The notes beneath the pieces were generated by a model. That model was given only the letters and a program-made list of their open reading frames with translations, was not told the DNA's origin and made no database searches. A stretch of DNA of 64,000 nt from Aplectana chamaeleonis. Lineage: Eukaryota > Nematoda > Chromadorea > Rhabditida > Cosmocercidae. This document shows positions 35,389 to 46,060 of this stretch, one piece after another. The position numbers were made by a program, and so were the translations under genes. The stretch spans positions 62,001-126,000 of the forward strand of contig JAPDOI010001519.1 in NCBI GenBank assembly GCA_029168955.1. Direction: 5' to 3'. The stretch's first letter is position 1, and each line of letters begins with the position of its first letter.

Positions 35389-36308
35389 TTAGGTTGTCCG
35401 ATAAGTTCTTGCCGTTTTTTTAAATTAAAAAATTAGCGATCGAAATGAAATTTTTTGGTACAATGTTTTGTGTTATTCGAATGAGAATTTTTCGCTCTAC
35501 AAGAAAGTCTATTTGGTTTTTTTGTTTCGATTATTTTTTGTTAATTTTTAGAGCATTTAAATGGAGGTCAAGTCGACAAAACGAGCATTTTCGACACCAT
35601 CTACTTTTTTGCGTTTAACCGAGGTGCCAAGCCACGGAAGCTGCTAGAGAGATTTGTGCCGTATACGGAGAGGGTGCCATAGCTGAAAGAACTGCTCGAT
35701 ATTGGTTTGCGAAGTTCAAAAGCGGCAATTTCGACCTCAACGACGCATCTCGTTCCGGGCGACCAAGTGAGTTTGATGAAGAGCGTTTGGATCAACTGCA
35801 ATGAAGACGCGCGTCAAAACAACAAGAGAGAATTGGCAGAGCGTATAGGATCCAATAAATCAACAGTAGCAGAACATCTCCACTCAATGGGAAAGGTTCA
35901 AAAACTCGGAGCTTGGGTGTGTTCTTCTGCAACACGACAATGCCCGTCCCCACATTGCCATTATGACCAAGGAGGCGATTCAAACGCTCGGTTGGGAAGT
36001 GCTGCCACATCCTCCATACTCTCCAGACCTAGCGCCATCGGATTTCCACCTCTTCCTATCTCTTTCAAACGCTTTGCGCGGCGTTTCGTTCAATAATGAC
36101 GTCGAATTACGGGTGTGGTTAGAAGAATTTTTCAAATCGAGGCCGGACGATTTCTACCGAAGAGGAATCGAAAAACTCGTTGAACTTCGGGAGCAAGTCA
36201 TAACAAACAACGGAGAATACATTATTGATTAAATTGTTGCTATTTTATGTTCAAAAATAAAGTTATAAAAAATTTTAGAAAACGGCAAGAACTTATCGGA
36301 CAACCTGA
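35389..36308 (+). mobile_element. Internally deleted mariner with TA duplication, inserted in a LINE
   Basis: The inverted termini are TTAGGTTGTCCGATAAGTTC and GAACTTATCGGACAACCTGA. TA flanks both sides (35387-35388 and 36309-36310). Its 920 bp compares with roughly 1.3 kb for complete mariners. The LINE reading frame resumes across the junction: CTACCCTTTA then TAGAAGGCGAGAAGG on the minus strand once the element and one TA are removed. Confidence 0.95.
35561..36232 (+). pseudogene. Mariner transposase remnant lacking the first catalytic Asp
   Basis: Frames shift several times. The N-terminal part reads EAAREICAVYGEGAIAERTA, then RYWFAKFKSGNFDL, SRSGRPSEFDEERL and GSNKSTVAEHLHSMGKVQKL, which is the mariner DNA-binding domain. 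Near 35921 it jumps directly to LLQHDNARPHIAIMTKEAIQ and PYSPDLAPSDFHLF, the second and third acidic catalytic positions of the D,D34D triad. The middle, including the first catalytic Asp, is deleted, removing about 350 bp. It ends at TAA 36230. Copies of this kind can be moved only by a transposase supplied from elsewhere. Confidence 0.92.
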
Positions 36309-38649
36309 TATAAAGGGTAGACAGTCTTAATATCCTAGCCCTATCGGCACCATTAGGCACTTGGGCCTAAGTAAGACCACCGCACCTCATCATTAGTTTG
36401 CGAGTGTAGTTATTCTGAACAGTTTCCAAGTGATCAATGTCCCTCTTTTTCACTGGGTTGAAAACTGTGATCCCACTCTCGACGATGGGTCTGACATAGG
36501 TTTTGTAGGCTCGTAAAAGTACCTGAGAATTTTTACTCTTCAATGTTTCGGAAAGATTTTAAGTGTGAAAGTTCGCTTTTCTTACCAAATTTCTGTGATG
36601 CGGTCTGAAGCTCAAGTTCTTGGATACAAGAAAACCTAGGTCTCTTACTTCTGGAACAGATCGTAGAGTTTGACCCTTTAACGTGTAGTTATAGTCAGTA
36701 CCATGATTATGAATATTGCCTTCAACCCGTAGGTGACTGGATGCTCCCATGTTTCCGCCCAATGGCCTATGTAATCAATCGAGCCCTGTATGGCTTCGCA
36801 ATGTTCGCTATTTACTACTTTTCTATAAATTTTCATGTCATCTGCCAACATCATACAGGTGACACCAAATCGTGAAACCGAGTTAGGAAGCTAAGAGGTG
36901 TAAATAAGGAAGAACAAGGGTGAGAGCACCCTTCCCTGAGGAACACCGCTGTAGGCTGACTAGACCGGGGAGTAACTTCCTTCCAGTTTGACTTGATATG
37001 TTCGATTGGAGAGAAAACTCTGAGCCCAACTTATTAATATAGGTTGCATACCAATGACTGCCATTTTTTTAAGTAACTTTTGTAATGAAACCTTATCAAA
37101 GGTTTCTAAAAAATCAAAATAAATGACATCGGTTTGGCTCCTATTCTCCATATTGCGCGTCCAATCATTGGAGGAATTGATCAGTGATGTATCAACTGGC
37201 CTGCCTTTCAGAAATCCGAACTGATTTTCCGAAATGATATTATTCTGCTCGAGGTGTCTAATAAGGTGTTTTTAAACTATTTTCTTGAAAGTCTGGGCGA
37301 AAATGGAGGTTATGCAACAGGTTTGTAATTCCTAGGATCGTTAAGCGGGGTTTTTTAGCAATCGGGGTGATAAATGCGTGTTTCCATCTTCTGGGCACAT
37401 CAGCTTTCATACAGCTTAAATTGAAAATGTGTTCAAGAGGATACAATATCAAGTGAAGAATTTTCTTTATGAAACTAAAAGGAATGCAGTCCGGGGATAC
37501 TGAGTAAGAGTTTGGCCACTTTGATAAAAGTTCGAAAATTTCATTTTTATGAAACCACAAGGAATGATCCATTTGAGCATGACAGGGTAGTGCAGTCTTC
37601 AGACAAACTAGCTCCGGGTCGTTTTCCTGAGGAACACTGAACATTTTCTGGAACTCGATTGCCAAAAGATTAGCTTTGTCAATGGTTGTTCGGACAAAAC
37701 TTGTTCGAACCTGCAGCTCGGGGCGGGATACTGCGCATTTTTACTATTGAGTCAGAAGAGATACTAACGATACTGATGGTTTTCGCAGTTGCATTTACCA
37801 CTCTAAACACTTCCCTTGTTAGATAACCCTTTTCTCAGGAGCCAAGAGCAACGCCCAGTCATCGACCATTCTCGCATCTTTCCAAGAGCAGTCTGCACCT
37901 TTTGAACATCACAGAAACACTCAACTTTGCTACTATATACTCTCACTTATTCTGCAAATACTCAGGTAAAAATACTTGTCCAGAATCGAACGAATAGTTG
38001 TCGAGAATCGGTCGACAATCGAGAATTTGTCCAGAAATTTGATAGAAGTTGTCGGGAATTCCGAGATTCGTAGTATTGGTCGAGAATTGCGGCCGATTTG
38101 TGAAGAATTTCAGAGAAGTTTGCCGAGAATTCGGGGGAACGATTGTTTGCCGAGGATTCGGACAGATTTTTCGGCAACTCCTTCCGAAATTGAGAAATTG
38201 TTTTGAATATGTCGAAAATTCCCCACGAATTCAAGACATCACTCCAGAACCCTCTTTACACCACATTCTTCAGATCTTGCGGCTGCTGTTTTTGTCCTTT
38301 TCTTTTCGTGTGGGTCCCCTGCATTTTTTTCTTTTTTTCACCGTTCTTCTAGCTGGTTATCAATTTTAATGTATTTCACCGATTTCTCGAATATCAAACT
38401 CGTTTTTTTTTAAATTTTCATATTCTCAAAATAGCGAGCGTACCAAAACATGGGATTTCCAAGTTAGTGAATTTTGAGTTTTCGAGCTTTTAAGTACTGA
38501 TCTTTTTTTCGATGATCGGTAGTTGCAGCAGTCAGATTGAAAATATATTATTCAAGAAGTTACCCAAGAAGTATCAGAACCGCGTTTGAAATTAAGATTG
38601 TTAATTCGAATAAATTTCGAATCATTCAATTCTGACCGGAATTTGCAAC

Positions 38650-39100
38650 TCTAAACCGGTGTCGCATTATATTGATGTACAATATGTGGACCCGCCGGCA
38701 GTCCACATTTTACAATGTATGGGTCACGAGAGTAGGATAGTTGAGCCTATCGGGGTCTTTTCACCTTACATGCAAACTTCCACCGCCTGAGATGGAGGCT
38801 AAACACCGCTACAGTATACAGGCTAACACCTTTCTCAGGTGTGGTCCCGCCGTAAGTCGGAAATTCTGGAAACTAGGAGCCACGAGAGTAAGATATTTGA
38901 GTCTTGCCTTGTCGATTTACCCTGTATACAAACTGTCACCGCCTAAGATGGAGGCTGAACACCGCTACAGTATGATGGCTCACACCTTCCTCAGGTGTGG
39001 TCCCGCCGGAAGTAGGCAAATTTGAAAACTAGGAGCCACGAGAGTAGGATAGTTGAGTTTAGCGTGGTCGATTAACTCTCTACTCAAACTTTCATGGTCT
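38650..39100. repeat. 156-bp minisatellite, nearly three units
   Basis: The CGAGAGTA(A/G)GATA landmark occurs at 38727, 38883 and 39039, spaced 156 bp. Each unit holds CACCGCCT(G/A)AGATGGAGGC, ACCGCTACAGTAT and CCT(T/C)(T/C)CTCAGGTGTGGTCCC. The same family occurs at 23740-24095 with about 163-bp spacing. Confidence 0.9.
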
Positions 39101-39279
39101 TCGAGTAATTCCGAAGATCACTACACTGAAAGCGCACTGGTGCTGGGAAAGGCCAATAGCGGCCCACGTTAAACGATTTTGTAAACCTGCAGCTTATACG
39201 ATGCACAGTTTGCCTCTGCCAAACGTAGATAATCCTGGACTATGATGTATTCGCCTTAAAGACTTGAGTGGAACCATCT

Positions 39280-39365
39280 CCGTAGACTTCACCGACCGTT
39301 GATATCAACGGTTGGGCGGGAGCACGAACTTTTGATCGACCGTTGTATTCAACGGTTGGGCAGGA
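39280..39365. repeat. Palindromic tandem repeat ACCGTTGATATCAACGGT
   Basis: Two units of about 55 bp each contain a near-perfect palindrome, ACCGTTGATATCAACGGTTG and ACCGTTGTATTCAACGGTTG, followed by GGC(G/A)GGAGC. Confidence 0.8.
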
Positions 39366-39594
39366 GCCCAAATTTGTGATAAGTAAGTACAGTAGAACAT
39401 GTGTATAATTGTGGGCTAGCTGTCGAGGATCGGGCAAGGAGTTGTTGGGAATTGGTCGAGAAGTTGTCGGGCATTGTCAAAAATTGGGCGACAAGTTGTT
39501 CAGAATTCTCTAATGTCTGCGAAAGTTGTCCTGCATTCGTACGCCTGCAGGACAACTTTTCGTCCGATTCTCGACAACTAGTTTTACCTGAGTA

Positions 39595-40200
39595 CCCTAT
39601 ATTCGAGCCGGAAGGGACTATTCTAGAGTATAATGAGCGTTCCCAATTATTGAAACTTCGGATGTAATTTTGTGAAAGTGATCAGACTTCATGCTAAAAT
39701 CAGGCGTTTTGACCAAGCATTTTACTTGTCCGAGAACTTTCGCTGCACCCTGTATAACCTTTGACCCCTATCTCGGAGATACCCTGGCAGAATACCGCAG
39801 TGATAAGGATATCTCCACATTGATTTCGCTCGAAATGAGCAACTATACCTTACTTTGGGTGCGGCAACGGGTAGGGGTTGCTAGTAATTTCCAGTTCTGT
39901 AGCTCTGCGACACACAAAATTTGACAATGTTCGGATTTTTGGCAACTTTTGGCAGTGTTTTCGTGAGGGTTCGCCCAAGAGCCATTGCGAATGCACCGTT
40001 GTGTCGGAGATTGTAAAAAGAAGTTAGCTACGAATACGAGCAACGTTACTGAAAAAGGGCACAAGTGCGAAAAAGCAACCAAATAATGTGAGGCGAAGCC
40101 TACCAGCGCAGACTGGATGCTCGGGATTTCTTGAACGCACACTGTTGTATATCGCTGTATAGAGCGGTGATCTTGTGCTGGAAAGCAGAGCTTTAAACAG
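39595..40200. other. Unassigned sequence
   Basis: The minus strand is open from 40325 to 39843, but the frame runs into the 40.2 kb repeat and encodes no known domain. No gene is called. Confidence 0.4.
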
Positions 40201-40346
40201 ATGGTTTTTGTATTCGATTTAGTCTGACGCATGGACCAGGCGGCTGGTCGTGCGGTGTTGGCGGCATCACTGGCCAACGGGGTTTCGATTCGCGCGCGGC
40301 GATCTACCGTCGCAGCCCCGTCCATTCACCCGACTAAGTTTATTAC
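40201..40346 (+). repeat. Direct repeat, copy 1 (GTCTGACGCATGGACCAGGC)
   Basis: It pairs with 40428-40573, 227 bp further on. Shared blocks include GTCTGACGCAT(A/G)GACCAGGC, GGGTTTCGATTC and GTCGCAGCCCCGTCCATTCA. GGTTTCGATTC resembles a polymerase III B box, but no convincing A box or tRNA fold was found, so a SINE origin is only a possibility. Confidence 0.85.
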
Positions 40347-40427
40347 TCATTCAATACATCGCGTTCTACCAAATTTCTAGCAAATATAATGTCAATGCCC
40401 ACATCGAAGAGAACGAGGGATGTATGT

Positions 40428-40573
40428 ATGGTTTCCGTTTTCGATCTAGTCTGACGCATAGACCAGGCGGCGGGTCGTGCGGGGTTGGCGGCCTCACTGC
40501 AGAGTGGGGTTTCGATTCCTGCGGGATGATCTACTGTCGCAGCCCCGTCCATTCATCAGACTAATCTTATTAT
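40428..40573 (+). repeat. Direct repeat, copy 2
   Basis: This is the partner of 40201-40346, about 85 % alike. It contains TGGGGTTTCGATTCCTGCGG and ends CCGTCCATTCATCAGACTAA. Confidence 0.85.
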
Positions 40574-41761
40574 GCTAACTTTACATAATCCGAAAGAGCT
40601 TACCGGCATGGCTCTCCCCTGCTCACTTGATCACCGCCCGAGAGTGCTCGTGGTCTGTTTGGACATCTCGCTGTACGCACTGGCGAAATGTAACTGAAAT
40701 AATTGTGAGAAAATCAAAGGCGAAGAAAACCGCATCCGATCCTCATGCGAAACGGGGAGGGCCTTCAATTTACAGGTTTTGAGGAAATACTGCAACAAAG
40801 AGCACAAGCGAGTTCAAAAAGTTCACTGTAATGCGTGGAAAGACGTGGTTTGGAAGTAAGACTCGACCAACAGCTTGTTCCCATACCAGGTTTTGTTGAC
40901 AAGTAAAATAAAGGTCAGGCGCAGTGGACAGAAAATAAACTCTTTTTCGTAGAGCTCACCAATTTTTCTCTTGATTGCGCTCATGTGGATCTTTTAGGAG
41001 CTCTCTGAGTTTGTTAGCGAACCACTCTTTACGAGCAGGTGATATGAATCTGGAACGAGAATGAGCAAACGAGGGATGAACAATTCATATTTCGCTGATG
41101 CCCACCGAGGTCTTTCTCCACCTTGCCCACGTGTGACTTCTGAAGGCGGACAACGTTGGGTTGGATATTTAGCGGTCTGGTGCGGTGATCTGCCTCTAAA
41201 CGACACAAAAATTTTGATCATCCAAGAAGAGCATGTACACTTATCCACGTATCCAAACATTATTTCGCACAAATTCTATTATTCAATTATTTTTAGTTTT
41301 GCTTTTGTTTTTGTGCTTGACTGTTTGTTGCGGTAGAAGAGCTTCTCTTATGAAAGGGAGTTATGTTTAGAAAATAGTAGAAATGCATATGAATATGTAT
41401 ATGGCTAGGTGAAACCTATTATTGACGGCGTCACACAGAGAACATAAAATCTTTATCTAAATTCTAAACTACGAATACAATTCGGCCGGTTCACGAGTGC
41501 ACATTGCTGCCCGTGGGCTCCGGCCGCTGGCGGCCGCCGGCGGTTTCGAGCGTTCTTTTTTGCGAATACCATTTTCGGCGGAAAATGGCAGTCTTACCAA
41601 AACTGAATTTAATGTTTATCGTCATGCTCATCAACACTACATTACGATAGAAGATTAATGTCAAGAACAAAACTTTAAGTGCCTTTTTTAGATTCTTCAT
41701 TTTCATCAGACTTTGAACAGCATAAATTCTTTTCTAATGCAACGGTTTTTTGATCGTTCTA
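40574..41761. other. Unassigned sequence with a GC-rich patch
   Basis: 41510-41560 holds CCGGCCGCTGGCGGCCGCCG, an isolated GC-rich cluster. Plus-strand 41061-41336 is open but unrecognised (hydrophobic C-terminus, no splice support). No gene is called. Confidence 0.4.
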
Positions 41762-42009
41762 CAGTGCGTTGCAAAATTATACGACATACCCCAAATTCCG
41801 CGGCTCCGGATTCGCGTGATTTGAGGAGACAAACGGTAAACGCCAATCGATGCAGCTTCCTCGAAAACCCCTGGGTACGAATCTTCATGAAATTGGAGCA
41901 AATAGCGGGGACTGGCAACGGAAATTGTCAAAAATGACCGTTACAAAATTATTCGACATAGCTGACGTTCTCGCAAAGATTTCCATTCTACACCCTCTGT
42001 ATCAGTTTG

Positions 42010-42320
42010 TTCATGGTAAGAACCATCAGAAACCTGAAGTTAATAGTCCTAGGAATCGCCTTGCCGTTGAACCACTTCTAAAACTTTGTTTAGTATGTTT
42101 CAACCCAGCTTTTTGTGAACGCTCTTTCCGATCGGCGCGCATTCCGTCATAATGGCTAGTTTAAGCAAAGCCACACGCTCGTATTGTCTGCTCTGGCTGC
42201 AGATTCAACGCCCAAGAATACCACACACGTTTTCCAGTGGCTTGAGGTCCTGTGAACCGACTGGCTATGTTAGCAAATTGACATGATCGGCTTGCAACCT
42301 AGCCTGCGTCGTGCTACCTA
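42010..42320 (-). pseudogene. Tc1-like transposase C-terminus, left arm
   Basis: On the minus strand a broken frame reads PVGSQDLKPLENV, matching the third catalytic-residue region of Tc1 (PxxSPDLNPIENxW). LKLAIMTECAPIGKSV and VLEVVQRQGDS follow, matching the C-terminal helix and the terminal R/K-x-G motif. Internal stops show it is inactive. Confidence 0.8.
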
Positions 42321-42810
42321 CAAGATGTGAGGCAGGATGCGGACTAGAAAGAAACGGAAATGATTTTCTGATCATCTGTGAGGTTCGTAGGTCATGCCTC
42401 AAAAACCTGGTCCACCACCTGAGTCCTGGCGATACATTATTCTTTCTCCTTCAAGGTTCCCACTTAAGAATAGATCGGGTCCGTAGGTGGATCCTTTGAA
42501 ATCCTTTTTTATCGGTCGAAATCAAGTTCAGTCCGAACGAATCTGCTGCATTATAATATTTCTATTTATTTTATCTAAGTATTCTAAGCATTGGTGAGAT
42601 CAACGAAAGGACTAACACTTATCCTCGTGTAGGAACTCTGGAGGAGAATGTGTGTGGGAAAAATAAGGTGTCGAACCAGATCCAGGTGGTAGACCAAGCT
42701 CCTGAACATGACCTATGAACATCACAGATTGTCAGACTGTGATGGAAAAGCATTTGCAGTTCTTTCTAGTTTGTATTCTCACTTCTTGCCAGTAACTCGA
42801 CGCAGGCTCA

Positions 42811-43456
42811 GGGTCAAGCTCACGGTGGTCCGCGCACCACCGTGGGATCGGGGGGGGGGGGTAGTTATTTTTTTGGGAAAACTTGAAAAATTCAGGGGAA
42901 AACTGGAAAAGTTCCAAAACTCATGTCTAGATAGGTGAAAAAATAACTTTTTTCAAAAACTGAACTTCATCTACCCCCGTTCGGACATGGAAAAAATCGG
43001 CCCAAAAATCGAAAAAGGGTCGTCTAGATACATGGCCTAATGCAAGATTGCAAACTGTAGACATATGTTAGAAAATGTTAACGTCCGGAGGTGAGCTCAC
43101 AAAATCGATTTTGAGCCGAGTTATTGCCGGTCAAAGGTGCGGTGGTCCCACGGTGGTCCAAAAGACCAACCGGACTACCGTAGTCAAAAACGGAGGCCAA
43201 AGATTTTTCCGGTGTCTGATATGATTTTCAGCTTTGCATCTGGCTAAAATTTTTCAATATCGGCAGCGCATGGAACGCTGATCATCCCCTTTGGAATGGT
43301 GATGCCCTAAAAATTAAAAAAAACCTCCAAAATGAAACGAGTCAGTAAAGTAAACTAATTTTTTCACACTTCCTAGAGGGTCGTTTTTAGCCGAAAAAAT
43401 GTCCCTTTCAGAGGGGGTCGTTGTTCAGGACCCGGACCACCGCAATGCCTGACCCT
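42811..43456. mobile_element. 646-bp TIR element (GGGTCAAGC...CGGTGGTCCG) nested in the right arm
   Basis: The inverted ends are GGGTCAAGCTCACGGTGGTC and GGACCACCGCAATGCCTGAC(CC). GCTCA is duplicated on both sides (42806-42810 and 43457-43461). The uninterrupted left arm reads CGCAGGCTAGGTTGCAAGCC on the opposite strand, confirming the break point. It is non-coding and includes a poly-G run at 42851-42861. Confidence 0.78.
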
Positions 43457-43800
43457 GCTCAGGCTTGGTTGCAGGCCGATCACAGCAGTTTGCTAGAATG
43501 GCCGGTCAGTTCGCAGGACCTCATGTCGGTGGAAAACGTGAGGCATTCTTGGGCGTTGAGTCTACATCCAGAGCAGACAATACGAGCGTGTGGCTCCGCT
43601 TAAACTAGCCGTTATAAGTGAATCGGCGCAAAATAAAAAGGGTGCTCATAAAGAGCTGGGTTCAGACATGCCAAACAGGGTTTTCGGAGTTGTGCAGCGT
43701 CAAAGCAATTTTGAAGACTGTTAACTTCAGGTTTCTGATGGTTCTTACCAGAAACGAGCTGATACAGAGGGTGTAGAATCGAAATCTCTGCGAGGACGTC
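43456..43800 (+). pseudogene. Tc1-like transposase C-terminus, right arm
   Basis: HSSLLEWPVSSQDLMSVENV corresponds to the same catalytic region as in the left arm. The TACGAGCGTGTGGC... segment continues with the C-terminal homology before frame loss. This copy is interrupted upstream by the 42811-43456 element and downstream by the MITE at 43806. Confidence 0.75.
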
Positions 43801-43805
43801 AGCTA

Positions 43806-44084
43806 CTGTGCTTATCTGGGCCAAATTCCGGTCCGCAATTGCGTCTCGACACGCTTTGCGGCCGCACGCTCCCGAGTCAGAGGAGCTTCCAGCGCCGCAG
43901 CCGCCGATCAGCTGGCTCTAGGTGGGTTTTGGAAACTGGAAACGAAGAAAAATTGGAGAACATTGTATAAAAAAGCCACATCGAGTCGACTTTGGCGCTG
44001 GAAACCTGACTGATTCGAGCGCGTGCGGCCCCAAAGCGTGTCGAGACGCAATTGCGGACCGGAATTTGGCCCAGATAAGCACAG
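43806..44084. mobile_element. 279-bp TA MITE nested in the right arm
   Basis: It begins CTGTGCTTATCTGGGCCAAA and ends TTTGGCCCAGATAAGCACAG. The arms are about 70 bp and nearly perfect. TA flanks it (43804-43805; 44085-44086). The left arm of the host foldback is uninterrupted at this position (GACGTCAGCTATGTCGAATA-like), which proves an insertion. Confidence 0.95.
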
Positions 44085-44287
44085 TATGTCATATTATTTC
44101 GCAACGGTCCTTTTTGACGATTTCCGTTGCCAATTCCCCACTAGTGGCTTCAATTTTTTGGAGATTCGTATCCAGGGGTTTTCGAGGGTGCTGCATCGAT
44201 TGGCGTTTACCGTTTGACTCCTCAAATTACGCGAAGTTTGGAACCGCGGAAATTGGGGTATATCGTATAATTTTGCAACGCATTGTA

Positions 44288-45414
44288 TCACTCTATGAAA
44301 GGAGATCCAAGGCACTGTTACGTGCATTCATTAGAGGTCACTTAACGAAGATGTCAGTGAGATATTATACATCGAATAGCGATTCCTGCGGGATTTTGCT
44401 TTCGAGCCAAGACTTATGCTTTCATAATGCAAGAGGGAAACGAGATTCGAGGGTCTTTCGTGCTAATATCAGTTTCAGGTTTTCCCAACAATATTTCACG
44501 GTGGGAAGTTGTATCGTCTTGAAAAAAAAACGAATACGAGAAGCTACGTGACCTGGTGATATGCCATTTTCATCCTCCTAGAAAACAAGAAATCGATTTT
44601 CAACGTAAGCAAACTTTGCATGGATAGAGTTTAGTTGAATACTCGCTCATGTTCGAGTCTTTAACCGAGAGCATAATTACGCCCAAGTCGCTGGCACCGT
44701 TTGTCACCAAAGGCAACACTGGCCGCAGACACTTTTGCGCCCCGGTGTTGCGACGATTCACACAATTACTAGAACTTAGTCGATAAAACAAGATGCAGTC
44801 ATATTCTCAGAGCATCTCACCGCAAGATGCGGAAAGGCTTTATTAAAGTTCAACTCAAGTTTTTTCGATGCCGAAAAATTGGGCTTTATTCACATTCACG
44901 AGACTTTTTTGCTTAGTTTGTCAGAATGACTTCGTGAAGTTTGATATTTGAAATTTTGAGTGAAGTTATAAGTACCTTAGAATTTGTTTCACATCAACCA
45001 GAATATAATTCATGGTATCCTGACCTCCTCACAAATGCGCTTTTAAGAAAATTCTCGGCGAGGTTAGACAACTTCGAATTTGTCTGCACAAACGTCATCT
45101 CTTGGAACTTAGTCGAATTTTAATAATTTTAATTATACTTTGTGAAGAAAAAAATTGATATCTCCGAAATTCCAAGAAATCAGAATTTTTTTATTCTTTA
45201 GAAAATCAGTGTTTTGAAAAAAATCGGAAGGAACTCTGTTAAGAAAATAATTTTCTCGTCTTATTCTTTTTTTCTTACATTTTTGTTGTAAAGAACTTCG
45301 AATTCAGAAAATTCAAGGGTTCCACTGTTTCATGAGTTCGAAAAAAATTTATTTACCCTTTTTTTCTAAAAAAAATTGAAATTCTGCAAGTCTCAGCTCA
45401 AAATGAATCTTCAT
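44288..45414. other. Unassigned AT-rich sequence
   Basis: No gene, recognised repeat or splice structure was found in this stretch. Confidence 0.4.
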
Positions 45415-46060
45415 TCAATCATCGATGCTTCCTCGTGGAACAGCGCGGAATTAAACCCGGAGCTATCGTGCGACGATCGCCGGATTCAGCCCTCCACCGA
45501 GATCCATGCTCACGCGGTGTTCCACCCGGCCCAGAGTTGCCAACCAGATCCCATACACATAAAATTCACTTCCCCTTGGTTTCCGAAAATGAATGCGGGT
45601 CCCGCGTGGAAAGCTTGGCTGAGTATCTGCTAAACCCACACGTGGCCCGCAGCCATTTTTTCCTCTCGCCCTTTAAATTTTGACATCTTTTTTTTGAAAT
45701 TTTAGGACTTCCGTTTTTTCAGTCATTTTTAGGGAGTTTTGTTAATGTTATTGTTATTTCAGTCATCGATGCTCCCTCGTGGAACAGCTCGGAATTGAAA
45801 CCGGAGTTATCGTGGGACGATCGCCGGATTCAGCCATCCTCCACCGAGACCATACCGCGTCCGCTTATCCATGCTCCCGCGGTGTTTCCACCGAGACCGT
45901 ACCGCGTCCGCTTATCCATGCTCCCGCGGTGTTACACCCGGTCCAGAGTTTTTAAAATTTTTTAGGACTTCCGTTTTTTTTCGTTTTTTTTAGTTATATT
46001 TTAGGAAGGTTTGTTATTGTTGTTGTTATTTCAATCATCGATGCTCTCTCGTTGAAGAGA
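45415..46060 (+). repeat. Tandem exon-like repeat (TCATCGATGC)
   Basis: TCATCGATGC occurs at 45419, 45773 and 46036. The second is preceded by TTGTTATTTCAG and the third by TTGTTATTTCAA, like splice acceptors. Units 1 and 2 stay open in one frame: IIDASSWNSAELNPELSCDD and VIDAPSWNSSELKPELSWDD, then RRIQPS(S)TE. The differences are replacements with no frame shift. Unit 2 contains an extra 52-bp internal duplication (TACCGCGTCCGCTTATCCAT). It could be duplicated exons of a host gene or a coding-derived minisatellite. The protein is unrecognised and no upstream exon was found. Confidence 0.5.

Larger units (their letters stand above)
34901..37820 (-). pseudogene. Decayed CR1/Jockey-like LINE reverse transcriptase
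   Basis: On the minus strand, frames broken by stops encode in order: FSFIKKI, YPLEHIFNLSCMKADVPRRW, KHAFITPIAKK (about 37.5-37.35 kb); VIYFDFLETFDKVS (about 37.1 kb, corresponding to the first catalytic Asp motif); GVPQGRVLSPLFFLIY (about 36.95 kb); LADDMKIYRKV (about 36.85 kb, the usual F/YADD box); and, beyond the mariner, REGADIMMMFKIL (about 35.37 kb). The order is that of a CR1/Jockey-type polymerase. The 3' end is at about 34901-34930, where the minus strand runs into AATAAATAAATGAATAAATA, a simple tail typical of such elements. The endonuclease was not recognised. Mariner insertion at 35389 splits the C-terminal part. Confidence 0.8.
37961..39592. mobile_element. 1.6-kb TIR element (CTCAGGTAAAA) with TA duplication
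   Basis: It begins CTCAGGTAAAAATACTTGTC and ends GACAACTAGTTTTACCTGAG. TA is on both sides (37959-37960 and 39593-39594), as in Tc1/mariner-type insertions. The subterminal regions (37975-38200 and 39420-39590) consist of reiterated GTTGTCGAGAATTGG-like words. The interior carries the 156-bp minisatellite and a palindromic tandem repeat. No transposase was recognised. Confidence 0.75.
41762..44285. mobile_element. Tc1-derived foldback element with two nested insertions
   Basis: The termini CAGTGCGTTGCAAAATTATA and TATAATTTTGCAACGCATTG are mirrored. TA flanks them (41760-41761; 44286-44287). The left arm is 41762-42320. The right arm is 42785-44285 after removing nested elements at 42811-43456 and 43806-44084, leaving about 577 bp against 559 bp. 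The loop is about 465 bp (42320-42784). Each arm is the 3' half of a Tc1-like transposon, so the element arose by inverted duplication of a Tc1 end. Nothing in it can encode complete transposase. Confidence 0.88.

Noticed and set aside
37461..37560. Host gene suggested by reverse-transcriptase-region open frames
   Set aside because: Motif order and the simple A-rich tail identify a LINE, not a host gene.
40250..40545. tRNA gene suggested by GGTTTCGATTC
   Set aside because: No cloverleaf could be drawn. The sequence occurs as a direct repeat pair, so it is listed as a repeat.
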